In this document: in pieces, positions 1-58,805 of the stretch
Layout of the letters: each line of letters starts with the position of its first letter
Numbering within the stretch: the stretch's first letter is position 1
Assembly: GCA_026874595.1 (NCBI GenBank)
Contig: CM049306.1
Location: forward strand, 22,429,019-22,493,018
DNA: 64,000 bases
Reading direction: 5' to 3'
DNA from: Sipunculus nudus
Lineage: Eukaryota; Annelida; Sipuncula; Golfingiida; Sipunculidae
Notes under the pieces: generated by a model
Told to the model about the DNA's origin: nothing
Seen by the model: the letters and a program-made list of their open reading frames with translations, nothing else
Database searches by the model: none
Program-made: the position numbers and the translations under genes

Positions 1-877
1 TGTAGACCTATAAAATCAGTGCTGACCAACAGTGACCACTTTGTAGGTCAATAAAATCAGTTACCATCTTGAAGGTCTATAAAATCAGTGCTGACAAGCA
101 GTGTCCACCTTGAAGGTCAATAAAATCAGTTACCATCTTGAAGGTCTATAAAATCAGTGCTGACAAGCAGTGACCACCTTGTAGGTAAATAAAATCAGTT
201 ACCATCTTGAAGGTCTATAAAATCAGTGCTGACAAGCAGTGACCACCTTGTAGGTCAATAAAATCAGTTACCATCTTGAAGGTCTATAAAATCAGTGCTG
301 ACAAGCAGTGACCACCTTGTAGGTCAATAAAATCAGTTACCATCTTGAAGGTCTATAAAATCAGTGCTGACAAGCAGTGACCACCTTGTAGGTCAATAAA
401 ATCAGTTACCATCTTGAAGGTCTATAAAATCAGTGCTGACCAACAGTGACCACCTTGTAGGTCAATAAAATCAGTTACCATCTTGAAGGTCTATAAAATC
501 AGTGCTGACAAGCAGTGACCACCTTGTAGGTCAATAAAATCAGTTACCATCTTGAAGGTCTATAAAATCAGTGCTGACAAGCAGTGACCACCTTGTAGTT
601 CAATAAAATCAGTTACCATCTTGAAGGTCTATAAAATCAGTGCTGAACAACAGTGACCACCTTGTAGGTCAATAAAATCAGTTACCATCTTGAAGGTCTA
701 TAAAATCAGTGCTGACAAGCAGTGACCACCTTGTAGGTCAATAAAATCAGTTACCATCTTGAAGGTCTATAAAATCAGTGCTGACAAGCAGTGACCACCT
801 TGTAGGTCAATAAAATCAGTTACCATCTTGAAGGTCTATAAAATCAGTGCTGACCAACAGTGACCACCTTGTAGGTC
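1..877. repeat. 69-bp minisatellite, left block
   Basis: About 12.7 head-to-tail copies of a 69-bp unit made of two related halves (about 41 and 28 bp), both built on ATAAAATCAGT...ACCA..CTTG.AGGTC. Copies differ at a few diagnostic sites, such as CAAGCAG versus CCAACAG. All frames are stopped, so it is not coding. It continues after 2790 and may run past base 1. Confidence 0.97.
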
Positions 878-2790
878 AACAAGTGATCCATGGGTCATGA
901 CACTCAGCTGACTGGGAAGAGATTCACAAAAGGAAATTTTATCATCTGAATGGTAGTATATACCCATTCAACTGAAGCATCAAACAGATTAACAAAGAGG
1001 CCAAGATTGTGTCTGCATTTATATATATATATATTTAAAAAATAGAGAAAAAATGCGTAAAATTAAAAAAAAATACAGGTGGCTCCACCAGTCTGCAGAA
1101 ACTAATTAAAACACTTAATGGTCAATATACATGCAAAGAATCATGGTGATCTCTGCATTAGTTGTTCAGATACTTCAGCTTTTGTATCAAATTTTCTATT
1201 ATTCTGAGGGATACTTCGGAGTCCCATAGCTTGAAGGATATGGGAAACAGAGACTTAATTTCAGGTTTCCACAGACACTTTTCATGGGCCTCCTTGCATG
1301 ACAAGAATGAAGATTCTAGGTCCAGTTGTTACTATTTGTACCCTGTTGACAGATAACCACATCATAAAAGATCTCAAAAATAGAGAAAAAATTCGTAAAA
1401 ATTTGAAAAAAATAGAGGTGGCGCACCCAGTCTGCAGAAACTGGTGAAACACCTTATGATCAATATGTATGCGAAAAATCATGACCATCAGTGTTGTAGT
1501 TATTGAGATACTGCAGTTTTTGTATCAAATTTTTCTTTATTCTGGGGGGTATTTTGGAGCCATACAGCTTAAAGGATATGGGTAACAGAGACCTAATTTC
1601 AGGTTTCCATGGAGACTTTTTATGATTCTCCCTGTGTGTCAAGAATGAAGATTCTAGGTCCAGTTGTTATGATTTGTGCCCTGTTAACAGATGTTCATAT
1701 CTTTAAAGGTCTCAAAAATAGAGAAAAAAATTCGTAAAAAAAACCTGAACAAATACAGGTGGTGCCACCAGTCTGCAGAAACTGATGAAACACTCCATGA
1801 TCAATATCCATGCAAACAATTAGGATGATCTCTGCATTAGTTGTTCAGATACTTCAGCTTTTGTATCAAATTTTCCATTATTCTGAGCTGTACTTTGGAG
1901 TGCCATGGCTCAAAGGATATGGGTAACAGAGATCTTATTTGAGGTTTCCATGGAGACTTTTCATAGGTCTCTCACTGTGTCAAGAATGAAGATTCTAGGT
2001 CCAGTCTTTACGATTTGTGCCCTGTTAACAGATGTTCACATATTTAAAGGTCTCACAAATAGAGAAAACAATTCGTAAAGAATCGAAAAATACAGGTGGC
2101 ACCACCAGTCTGCAGAAACTGATGAAACATCTCATGATCAATATGTATGCCAAAAATCATGACCATCAGTGATGTAGTTAATGAGATATTGAAGTTTTTG
2201 TATGAAATTTTTGACTATTCTGGGGGGTACTTTGGGGCTCCATAGCTCAAAGGATATGGGTAACAGAGACCTAATTTCTGGTTTCCATGGAGACTTTTCA
2301 TAGGTCTCTCAGTGTGTACAGAATGAAGATTCTAGGTCCAGTCTTTACGTTTTGTGCCTTGTTAACAGATGTTCACATTTTTAAAGGTCTCAAAAATAGA
2401 AAAAAAATTCGTAAAAAAAATCCAAAAATATAGGTGGCGCCACCAGTCTGCAGGAACTGATGGAAAACCTCATGATTAATATGTATGCCAAAAATCATGA
2501 CCATCAGTGAAGTAGTTAATGAGATATTGAAGTTTTTGTATGAAATTTTTGACTATTCTGAGGGGTACTTTGGGGCCCCATAGCTCAAAGGATATGGGTA
2601 ACAGAGACCTCATTTCTGGTTTCCAAGGAGATTTTTCATGGACCTCTCAGAATGTTGAGTTACAAGTTTCTAGGTCTAGCGGTTACGATTTGTGCCAGGT
2701 TAACGGACGGACGAACAGACGGACAGACAGACAGACGACGGACAAAAGGTGATCGCTATAGCTCAGATGACTTACAGTCAGCTGAGCTAA
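878..2790 (+). mobile_element. Family A element, copy 1, inserted in the minisatellite
   Basis: The 5' end reads CAAGTGATCCATGGGTCATG then ACACTCAGCTG. The 3' end is a hairpin built on AGCTCAG and CTGAGCT around GACT/AGTC, preceded by a GGAC/AGAC-rich tract (2705-2743). The interior is about 4.6 tandem copies of a 338-bp unit (GGATATGGG recurs at 1236, 1574, 1915, 2252 and 2590). The satellite reads GGTCAA before it and TAAAATCAG after it, which is the uninterrupted satellite phrase, so the insertion left at most a 2-bp (AA) duplication. No coding capacity is seen. Confidence 0.85.
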
Positions 2791-4455
2791 TAAAATCAGT
2801 TACCATCTTGAAGGTCTATAAAATCAGTGCTGACAAGCAGTGACCACCTTGTAGGTCAATAAAATCAGTTACCATCTTGAAGGTCTATAAAATCAGTGCT
2901 GACAAGCAGTGACCACCTTGTAGGTAAATAAAATCAGTTACCATCTTGAAGGTCTATAAAATCAGTGCTGACAAGCAGTGTCCACCTTGAAGGTCAATAA
3001 AATCAGTTACCATCTTGAAGGTCTATAAAATCAGTGCTGACAAGCAGTGACCACCTTGTAGGTCAATAAAATCAGTTACCATCTTGAAGGTCTATAAAAT
3101 CAGTGCTGACAAGCAGTGACCACCTTGTAGGTAAATAAAATCAGTTACCATCTTGAAGGTCTATAAAATCAGTGCTGACCAACAGTGACCAACTTGTAGG
3201 TCCATAAAATCAGTTACCATCTTGAAGGCCTATAAAATCAGTGCTGACAAGCAGTGACCACCTTGTAGGTCAATAAAATCAGTTACCATCTTGAAGGTCT
3301 ATAAAATCAGTGCTGACAAGCAGTGACCACCTTGTAGGTCAATAAAATCAGTTACCATCTTGAAGGTCTATAAAATCAGTGCTAACCAACAGTGACCACC
3401 TTGTAGGTCAATAAAATCAGTTACCATCTTGAAGGTCTATAAAATCAGTGCTGACAAGCAGTGACCACCTTGTAGGTCAATAAAATCAGTTACCATCTTG
3501 AAGGTCTATAAAATCAGTGCTGACAAGCAGTGACCACCTTGTAGGTCAATAAAATCAGTTACCATCTTGAAGGTCTATAAAATCAGTGCTGACAAGTAGT
3601 GTCCACCTTGAAGGTCAATAAAATCAGTTACCATCTTGAAGGTCTATAAAATCAGTGCTGACAAGCAGTGACCACCTTGTAGGTCAATAAAATCAGTTAC
3701 CATCTTGAAGGTCTATAAAATCAGTGCTGACAAGCAGTGACCACCTTGTAGGTAAATAAAATCAGTTACCATCTTGAAGGTCTATAAAATCAGTGCTGAC
3801 CAACAGTGACCAACTTGTAGGTCCATAAAATCAGTTACCATCTTGAAGGCCTATAAAATCAGTGCTGACAAGCAGTGACCACCTTGTAGGTCAATAAAAT
3901 CAGTTACCATCTTGAAGGTCTATAAAATCAGTGCTGACCAACAGTGACCACCTTGTAGGTCAATAAAATCAGTTACCATCTTGAAGGTCTATAAAATCAG
4001 AGCTGACAAGCAGTGACCACCTTGTAGGTCAATAAAATCAGTTACCATCTTGAAGGTCTATAAAATCAGTGCTGACCAACAGTGACCACCTTGTAGGTCA
4101 ATAAAATCAGTTACCATCTTGAAGGTCTATAAAATCAGTGCTGACAAGCAGTGACCACCTTGTAGGTCAATAAAATCAGTTACCATCTTGAAGGTTTATA
4201 AAATCAGTGCTGACCAACAGTGACCACCTTGTAGGTCCATAAAATCAGTTACCATCTTGAAGGCCTATAAAATCAGTGCTGACAAGCAGTGACCACCTTG
4301 TAGGTCAATAAAATCAGTTACCAAATTGAAGGTCTATAAAATCAGTGCTGACCAACAGTGACCACCTTGTAGGTCAATAAAATCAGTTACCATCTTGAAG
4401 GTCTATAAAATCAGTGCTGACAAGCAGTGACCACTGTGTAGGCAAATAAAATCAG
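2791..4455. repeat. 69-bp minisatellite, right block with higher-order structure
   Basis: About 24 copies of the same 69-bp unit. Diagnostic variants recur at a 621-bp interval (9 units): GTCCACCTTGAAGG at about 2980 and 3601, and CCAACTTGTAGGTCC at about 3190 and 3811. Segments of nine units were therefore duplicated en bloc. It ends about 24 bases from the exon 8 donor of PI4K2. Confidence 0.95.
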
Positions 4456-4479
4456 AATATTGTTTTTAGCAAATCTTAC

Positions 4480-50850
<46,371 letters not shown>

Positions 50851-51014
50851 ATGGATTCCAACGAGCCCCACAATAAACTAGTCTCTTTTTTTTAAAATAA
50901 AACTTATTTTAATAAGCTGAAACTGTTTCCTGATACAGATATCATAATAGCTGTGATTATAAAAGTTACAATTATACTTTTCAATATCAATTCCTGGTCA
51001 CTTAATTCATTTAA

Positions 51015-51235
51015 GTATAATTGAAGAAATGCAAATGCCACTATAGAAGAAATCCAGTTTGCACTATACTGAAAAAAACCTAATTGATGCTGTTGAGGAA
51101 ATCCAGCTGGCACTGTTTAAGAAGTCTAATTGGCACTACCGAAGAAATTAAATTGATATTCTTGAAGAAATCCAACTGACACATCTGAGGAATTCCAACT
51201 GGCATAATTGAAAAAAATCCAGTTGCCCCTATTTA
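51015..51235. repeat. Degenerate tandem repeat of about 32-36 bp upstream of PI4K2 exon 1
   Basis: Diverged units of the type GAAGAAATCCAGTTGGCACT recur about seven times. It lies 165-385 bases upstream of the start codon, where 5'UTR or promoter would be expected. Confidence 0.75.
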
Positions 51236-51240
51236 AGGCA

Positions 51241-52566
51241 AGTATCTCTTTGTGAAGTAAAACGATATGAGAAAACTGCAGCGATCTTGTGAGGCAGTCA
51301 ACACAGGCACACTGGGACCCTTTGTTTAGCTTGTATCATTCATATATTCATCAGAACAGCCACGAAATCATGAAGTTGCCACTTTGGTTTATTGACAGCT
51401 TGTCTCCAGCCCCTTGCATGCCCTGTGATCAGTACCGGTGAGTCTAACTTGTTTTCAGAGTGGGTTGCAGGAATACCAATGCAATGAGATACCCTAGACG
51501 TGCCCAGCAGCAGACAGCAGAATCGTGAAGTGGAGCTTCTTCATCACAGATGGGTCAATAGAGGACTAATTATAGGTGGTTTCCCACATCCCACCTCTCA
51601 CCTGTCCCATGGATATTGCGACCTGAGTATAATGCTACTTCCCAATACAGTCTGCTTAATTATGAATCCCCCCCAGGCCTGATATCGCAGGCATCTTGGA
51701 TAAATGCACAAACTATTCAACAGACCAGCATGGTCTCCTGAACCAGATGTTGTGTGGAGTGGCACGTGTCCTTCGGTCCCAGGAACACATATGTTAAATA
51801 TGGCCACTGCCTCCCCATCCCAATCAATATGCCTGTTAAATTACCTCTATAAGCCAACCACATATATTGATATGCCAGCTTGATTGTTGTCATAAATGAA
51901 ACTGAAACCATTCTGTCTGCCAATAGGGAAAGCCAGCAGGAAATTATTGATATAACTTTTTTAAAGTATAATTATGGTAACTTATATTTATGGTTTCTCT
52001 TGAGTTACAACTGACAAGTGTAAACAAACATAAGTCTAAAACAAATATACACAAATGATAACAACATGTAGGCCCTAATACAGTACGGTGATTTTTTTCA
52101 CTAGAGGTGACATCAGCTGTCCATAATCCATACCACTGCCTCTGGAAGTTGACAACAGTAAATTTTTCCTAAAACATGATGGTCAATAGACAATGAATGA
52201 AATATTTATTTAAATTAATACCTTAAATCATTTGAAGTTCCAGTGAAAAGATTTCACTAGTTCAAATAACCAAAAAAATAAATAAATGATTGATTTATTG
52301 ACAAAGAATGGACCATTCAGTTGTAAATTTTAAGCAATTTTCTCATTCATATCCATTAATTTTGTTTTAAAACTTAAATCACTGAAAATAAATATTGCAG
52401 AAAAAAGCACTGCAAGAGTTGCATAACATGCCCATTGTGAGACCTCTGCCCTCAAGAAACTAAATATGCATGGATTTGCCAAGAATCAGACTCATGTGAG
52501 ATACTTAATTCCTTATAAGGTAATATTCAGAGTAAGTTTAATCAAAAGCCATCAAATTCCCATTAA
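51241..52566. other. Upstream of PI4K2: nothing recognised
   Basis: AT-rich, without a convincing TATA box, CpG island or exon. 52400-52566 resembles part of the tandem fragment at 48300-48830. Confidence 0.4.
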
Positions 52567-53025
52567 TTTTTAGGTGCCCATTACACCTTCCTTTTGAAAA
52601 AGAATTTGTGATTTTTGGTTTACTCTGTATATATATATTAATGATCTATGGGTAAATTTGGTTGTGTAAAATTCTTATAATGCCTTCGTAAAGGATGTAT
52701 AAATTGTTTATCAATAACGTGTTTACAGCAGTGTTGACAAACCGGAAAAAACATATAACCTAAGGCGGTAGGTTCCTGATATATGTGAAGGTAGAAAGGT
52801 CACTTGTTGCTAAACACCATTTGCAAAGCTCTGGCTTATCCAACTTGCTGCTAAATGCCCTTGTTGAATGTGTTTTATTTTGACATATTATAAACATGTT
52901 AATATAAACAAAACAAGCAGCCTGTGCGCAGTGATATCCATGTTCATGGCCTGTTTTTATAAAAGCTCCCAGTGATTACCTATAGTTTATAAAGGTCAGA
53001 TAGGTGACAAGGCCCCTTTAACATG
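52567..53025 (+). mobile_element. Family B repeat, copy
   Basis: It matches 21925-22345 in order: GCCCATT.CACCTTCCTTT, AATGATCTATGGGTAA, AAGGATGTAT, CCTAAGGCGGTAGGTT, CATTTGCAAAGCTCTGGCTT and CATAAAGGTCAGATAGGTGA-like phrases. Confidence 0.78.
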
Positions 53026-53373
53026 ACAAAAACACAGTCTGCTGACCTGTGAGTTGATAACAACTTCACCAAATGTCAACAGATAGACCTTCCCAAATAT
53101 GGCCGTCTATAAGATGGGAATGTAAACAACAGGCTTAGGTCAAGTACATGTACTTGTACTTGGTACTTGTACTCAATTACAAAATTTTCAGTTCTTGGCC
53201 TGTACTTGTACTTGGTACTTTTTACCAAGTTCAGTACTTGTACTGTACTTGTACTTGCTAAAAATGTACTTGAAAAATCAAGTACATTTCAAGTACTAGT
53301 CAAATACATGTATTTTTTAAATTATTTTGAATACAGAGCCACTTATGTACTTACCACAGCATTAGGAGACCTC

Positions 53374-55428
53374 AGGCAGGGCCCGACAATTTTTTTTTTT
53401 TGCTGACTAGCCCATGGGCTAGTCAAGTTTGATTTTTGACTAGCCCGCAGAAAAATTTCACTAGCCCAGTATTTTTCAACAAAATTAAATTAAAAATTAA
53501 ATATCATAAAGATAATCTGATGACAATGAGACATTTTGGCCAAGATGGCATCAAGGGAAGTCAAATAGACAAAACATATGAATTCCTTTATACATACATT
53601 CATGTTTGTGTCTGGTATTAACACTATTCATGAGGTGTATTAATTTGTTTTTGATGTTTGCAAAATAGTGAAAACAAGACCTTTATTATAAAAATTCAAT
53701 GGTGTCACCGGTATTGAGAAAACATGAAAAATGTGTACCTCTTCCCCACCATCCCGGATTTAGAATTTAAAATTGCCCAAAATGTGTCTTTTGATTACAA
53801 AAATGCAGAGTGCACCTCAAGGTTGCAGAGAAAATCTTGTCTCCTGATCTGCTCGTCGTTGTTTCTATTTTTTTTTTTTTGCAATAAACCAGTTACCTTA
53901 AAATATCTCAACAAATTCATAATTAACTCCCTTTGAGGTATCCAAAAATGTTCCTTGACTTATACAATTGTCATTCAAATCTTAATCTGGGCTGAAAATT
54001 GTTACTTTCTGGAATTTTCAAGAAAATATCAAAATATTTTCACCAATTACCTGTGGTCATAATTGTTAATGTCATGTTTGTTGCCCCTATGCTCATTTGA
54101 AAATCAATTTGAAAATGTGTCTTTTGATTACAAAAATGCAGAGTGCACCTCAAGGTTGCAGAGGAAATCTTGTCTCCTGATCTGCTCGTCGTTGTTTCTA
54201 TCTTTTTTTATTTTGCAATAAACCAGTTACCTTAAAATATCTCAACAAATTCATAATTAACTCCCTTTGAGGTATCCAAAAATGTTCCTTGACTTATACG
54301 ATTGTCATTCAAATCTTAATCTGGGCTGAAAATTGTTACTTTCTGGAATTTTCAAGAAAATATCAAAATATTTTCACCAATTACCTGTGGTCATAATTGT
54401 TAATGTCATGTTGGTTGCCCCTATGCTCATTTGAAAATCTCGCTGGTCAACTGAATTGATTTCGAAAAATTCGAAGGTACGTGAACATGTGCGCATTTTG
54501 GATAAAAATAACATGAAAACAAGTGATTTTCGTTTTAAACTGAGGTGGGTTGACGATCGGTGATCTACCAGAGAAATCTCTCGACTCTTTTTGATCCCGT
54601 CGGCTGTCATGAAGAGCTCACGCAAAACAGATTGAATGGGACAAGTGGCTGTTCCTTTTACCGTACACAGTACACTGTGCACAGCTGTTCAATTTAATTT
54701 CTAACAGATGAACAGGGAAGTACAGCACAGAACGGAACAGCTTACTGGAGCGCTACCGTGTGTTTGTTTAAGAGACTAAGTCCATGTTCTATGTGAAAAC
54801 ACACGCTACCGCGTATAACATCGGATTTGTTTCCACTGGCAGTTTGACTTTTTGGACATAACAGTTCATCAAATAACAGAAAATTACTGCTGAAATGAAT
54901 TATGTTATTATATTACAGTGTAAGATAAAACAAGCCAAATATCTTTGAATAACTTTTGAGACCAGCTAGGATAAATGTCAGTACTACCAACCGTGTCCAT
55001 AACAAGTTCTGCTGCTGGCCTCGCCGTTCACTACAGGAAAAATGTCAAAGTTGAAAGAAAAGAAACTGCAGGGGACAGTATCGACGCTAATTGTAGCACG
55101 AAAGTGGTCACAAGGAAGGTGGAAAGATGATATTCAGACATTTTGGCAGCAAGAATTTTCACACATTTTGTCATCGAAATTTTGTCGTGAAGGATAAATC
55201 GTTTGCGCAAGAAGCATTTTGCCAAACCTTCGCCGAATGAAACGATCCTCCTCGCAGTTGATCCGTTTAAATTTTAATGTCATTAGATCCCTGTTGAGGT
55301 TTTAGAGTGTGTGTAAGGATTAACTCGTTTATGACTAGCCCATCGGACTTACCAGCCTGGACTTTAGGGTAGTCCGATGGCGAACTTGGGTAGCCCCGGG
55401 CGTCGGGCTATACGGTTTGTCAGGCCCT
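53374..55428. mobile_element. Nested element with CAGGGCC(C/T)GACAA ends
   Basis: It begins CAGGGCCCGACAA and ends TTTGTCAGGCCCTG. TCAGG abuts both ends, a possible eroded target duplication. GACTAGCCCATGGGCTAGTC-type palindromes lie near both ends. It contains a 333-bp tandem duplication (53781-54441) and a CpG-richer block (54440-55260). It is probably hAT-type and non-autonomous. Confidence 0.75.
53781..54441. repeat. 333-bp near-identical tandem duplication
   Basis: The copy at 53781-54113 is repeated from 54114 to about 54441 (starting AATGTGTCTTTTGATTAC) with only a handful of differences, including the length of a T-run. This indicates a recent duplication within the nested element. 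Confidence 0.92.
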
Positions 55429-56428
55429 GTCAGGTCATACAGAAATCTTATCACTATGTATGAATGATACTCCGACAGACAGAACTGACACTAGACTGAA
55501 TAATTCAACCTGTTTTGTGAGTTGTTCTGATGAACCAAAACTATACCTCAGTCCTAAACTGCTCAGATCCTCAGACCTGATTATATGAATGGCTTGTGGA
55601 AACACTACCCACTGAGTAGTTCTGCTGAGTAAGTTGCTGACAGATGCTGACTTACAGACAAAAACTTTGAATGTATCATGTTCATGAAGTGCAATGACAG
55701 CTTGGGTATGCATAACTAAATGAAATGTAGATGAAAATGACAGCTTAATATTATTTTCATCAACTATTCCCAGTCGCTGTGAAAGACTGAAAGTCCATCA
55801 AGACATCTCTGTGGATTTCCTAGAATACAAAAAAAAATTCAGCAATTCAAGCATCAACTTCACCTTTTTGTGTTCTGATATGACTGTGTAATAGTGCATA
55901 TAATATACATATTTCTTATAGTATAAGTATTATTTTCATAAACTATTGCCAACTGCTGTGAAAGGCCATAAAAACTATCACCCTGGATTACCTAAATAAA
56001 AAAAACATTCAGCAAAGTCAAGCAGCAATTCAGGCATCAAAGCACCATTTCTTGTGTACTGATATATGACTGTGTGATAGTGTATATAAATACTGAAAGG
56101 CCATCAAGACTGTCACCCTGGATCACCTAGAAAAAAAAAACCTAACAAAAAACTTTTGCCAATTGGAGCATCAATCCACCTTTTTTGTGTACCAGTACTG
56201 ATATCTGACTTCGTAACAGTGTGTATAATTAGGTAACTGTTTATTAATAAATATTCAGAAAAATGGCTTTTTTAGTTTTATAATTAAAAATACTTGTACT
56301 TGTACTCAAGAACAGACCCCTGTACTTGTACTCAAGTACATTCAAAAATTGTGTACTTGTACTTGTCAAATTCTGAAGTACTTGTACTTGTACTCAAGTA
56401 CTGACCCCCTGTACTTGACCCAAGCCTG

Positions 56429-58805
56429 GTAAACAAAGGAGGACAGGTGATGGGAGTATCACTGTATGGGTTTTTTTTCTTTCTTCTTTCCTATGCCTGG
56501 GCTATACCTTAGAAACTATGTTCAATATGAGGCTTCCTGGTGCCTAACTCAGCTGCTTTTTGGTAATACTTTAAAAGTTCAGTGTGTCACAATTACAGAA
56601 CAATACTGTTGTTGCCTTCATATTTGTGGGGATAAAATTTCGTGAATTTCAACTTTTCAATGTTTTACGAAGGTTTCATTTTTGTGATCTCTCCAAAGAA
56701 ATACATACACCACATATAACCATTATTATATGAATTAATTACATCAAATAATACATGTGTGCACAAAATCTGAAACAACTGTATTGATACACAAGCGAGC
56801 ACTGACCACGTAGAAATTATTGTTCATTAAAGATAATTAAAATTTTAAGGGGACACAAGCAAACATTTATTGAGTAGAAATTACTGTTCATCAGAGATAA
56901 TTTAAATTTTATGGGGACACAAGCAAACATTTATTGAGTAGAAATTATTGTTCATCAAAGATAATTAAATGATCTGATATAATTTATAACAGCAATCTTT
57001 GAACATTCAAGATCTATAATTATTCTTAATACCAATGTTTTACCTTTCAATTTGCATGTGACAAGGGGCAGCCTATCTACCAGGGTTTTATTGTCACTTT
57101 GATTCCCCTTAGCGAATATTGAAAATTTCGAACCCTCCAAACAAAAAGGCAACTACAATATGTGCACTCTGACAACAGCAAAAAAACAACCTGATTCAAG
57201 TCTAATACATCTGAAGTCGAATCTTTTTTATGAATGTTTCTTTCTGTAATGATGGCAAATTACTACTGGTTTGTCTGATACTTTCACACAGGTTAATTTC
57301 CAATATTCAAAATTCCTCCAAATGTGATGTGCACATTTGGAGCAGAATTTAGGGTTTAGCTGAAAAAAGTATTTAATAATGTTTATGGTAGCTAACAAGC
57401 AATGTACTATGATATGTCAAATGTTGTAGTGTACACTTCCATGTGTACAGTGTTATCGCATTCACATCAGACATCAATAGTTACACTCAAATAACCTTGT
57501 TTATGTATGAATGACCTGAAATGTGCGTCATCAAAATTCTTTACTTATTATAAGTTATAAAATTACATGATTTTTTACATCTGTCTAGTTGTATTGTGTG
57601 CATGTGTGCATGGGATAGTATATTGGTTTAAATATTTAACAGCTATCTTGAAGGCTTGTGTGTGGGTGCTAGTATATTTATATATATATATGTTTAATAT
57701 CCCTCACAAGTTTGTTGTGTGCCATTCCCAAAAGGAGTGCCCAGCCATTTTGGCTAAAATTATGTGATGCTTATGCTTTGTTAAAAATGTGACAATGACA
57801 AAACAATATTGAACTAAAGCAAGAGAGACTGAAATATTTGATTAAAACATATTCATTTTATCCTCCATAAAGTGATGGTGCAGAATTTTGGGTTTAGCTG
57901 AAAACCAATTTTATAATGTTTCTGGTAACAATGAGCACCATCATCCAATCAGCAGCTGTCCTAACAACACAGTCAGTGTCACTTCAGTGAACATGACATG
58001 TCACAATTACTTTTTTATACTTAATTTACATTATACAATCAAATTCTTTACAAAAGTCTACTGATATCCCCCTTCTAAATAATCTCCTGCACCAGTCACT
58101 GAAAGGTAATTTTAATAATTATAAATGAATCCCAAACATGAACAGTTGTCCATTTTGTCTATATTCAGCTGTTGATAACATATGGGGGCCACAAAAATCA
58201 ATTTGCAAAATGCCCACTAAATACTACAGAAAGTCCAAGTTGACAGTAAATACCAGGAAATACCACTACTCACTGGTAATTGTTGGACAATTTAATAACA
58301 AATTTATGGCATTTAAATGTAGAAATTAAAAAAATCTGTAGGACACCCAAAGTAATTCTGACCAGCATTTTATTGAATGAATATTCTGTTTAAGTTGATT
58401 ATTTGAAAATACCAGTCATCTTATCATGCAATAAAAATGAAGGCTAACTTTGGTAAAGCATGCATCCATCCTTCATGGTTACTGGATAGTAATTTATGAA
58501 ACAAGGCAAAGATTTTCCTGCAATGTAATAAAAAGACAGGGCAGGAAGTAAAACTAATTTGATGATGTAAGGAGATCATTACTTCAAATTTTAGAACTAT
58601 CATCATTGTTATTGCTGCATTTTCATGATCTGCAAGCTCTACTAAACTAATGCAATTTAAACAGCACCTTCATACATGTAACAACATGTGTTCAAGATGT
58701 TATGTTATGATAAAGAGCTTTTCAAAACACTTATGAACTCTCTAAGTCATTTTATTTTTATCATGACTGAATTTTACAAATCTTCTTCTCACCCATACAA
58801 TATAA
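56429..58805. other. Upstream region: no gene recognised
   Basis: AT-rich. A 64-bp tandem repeat lies at 56811-56970, and a diverged pair around GTTTAGCTGAAAA occurs at about 57350 and 57890. Confidence 0.45.
56811..56970. repeat. 64-bp tandem repeat, 2.5 copies
   Basis: TAGAAATTATTGTTCATYA recurs at 56811, 56875 and 56939, with GGGGACACAAGCAAACATTT between. Confidence 0.92.

Larger units (their letters stand above)
53130..56428. mobile_element. hAT-like non-autonomous element with perfect 8-bp target duplication
   Basis: It begins CAGGCTTAGGTCAAGTACA and ends GTACTTGACCCAAGCCTG (inverted), and is flanked on both sides by GTAAACAA (53122-53129 and 56429-56436). An 8-bp duplication with CAG...CTG ends is typical of hAT transposons (established). 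Both ends carry GTACTTGTACTTG simple repeat. At 55760-56235 there are three diverged tandem units (CTGTGAAAG...CCATCAAGAC). No transposase frame remains, and about 2 kb of the length is a second, nested element. Confidence 0.9.

Noticed and set aside
1..877. Regular repeats could suggest a CRISPR array
   Set aside because: Units are contiguous 69-bp satellite copies with no variable spacers, in an intron-bearing animal genome.
54374..54682. 102-codon minus-strand frame
   Set aside because: It overlaps the 333-bp duplication and the nested element, with no recognisable domain or splice context.
55435..55713. 92-codon minus-strand frame inside the hAT-like element
   Set aside because: No transposase or other family motif, and the frame runs into tandem repeats.
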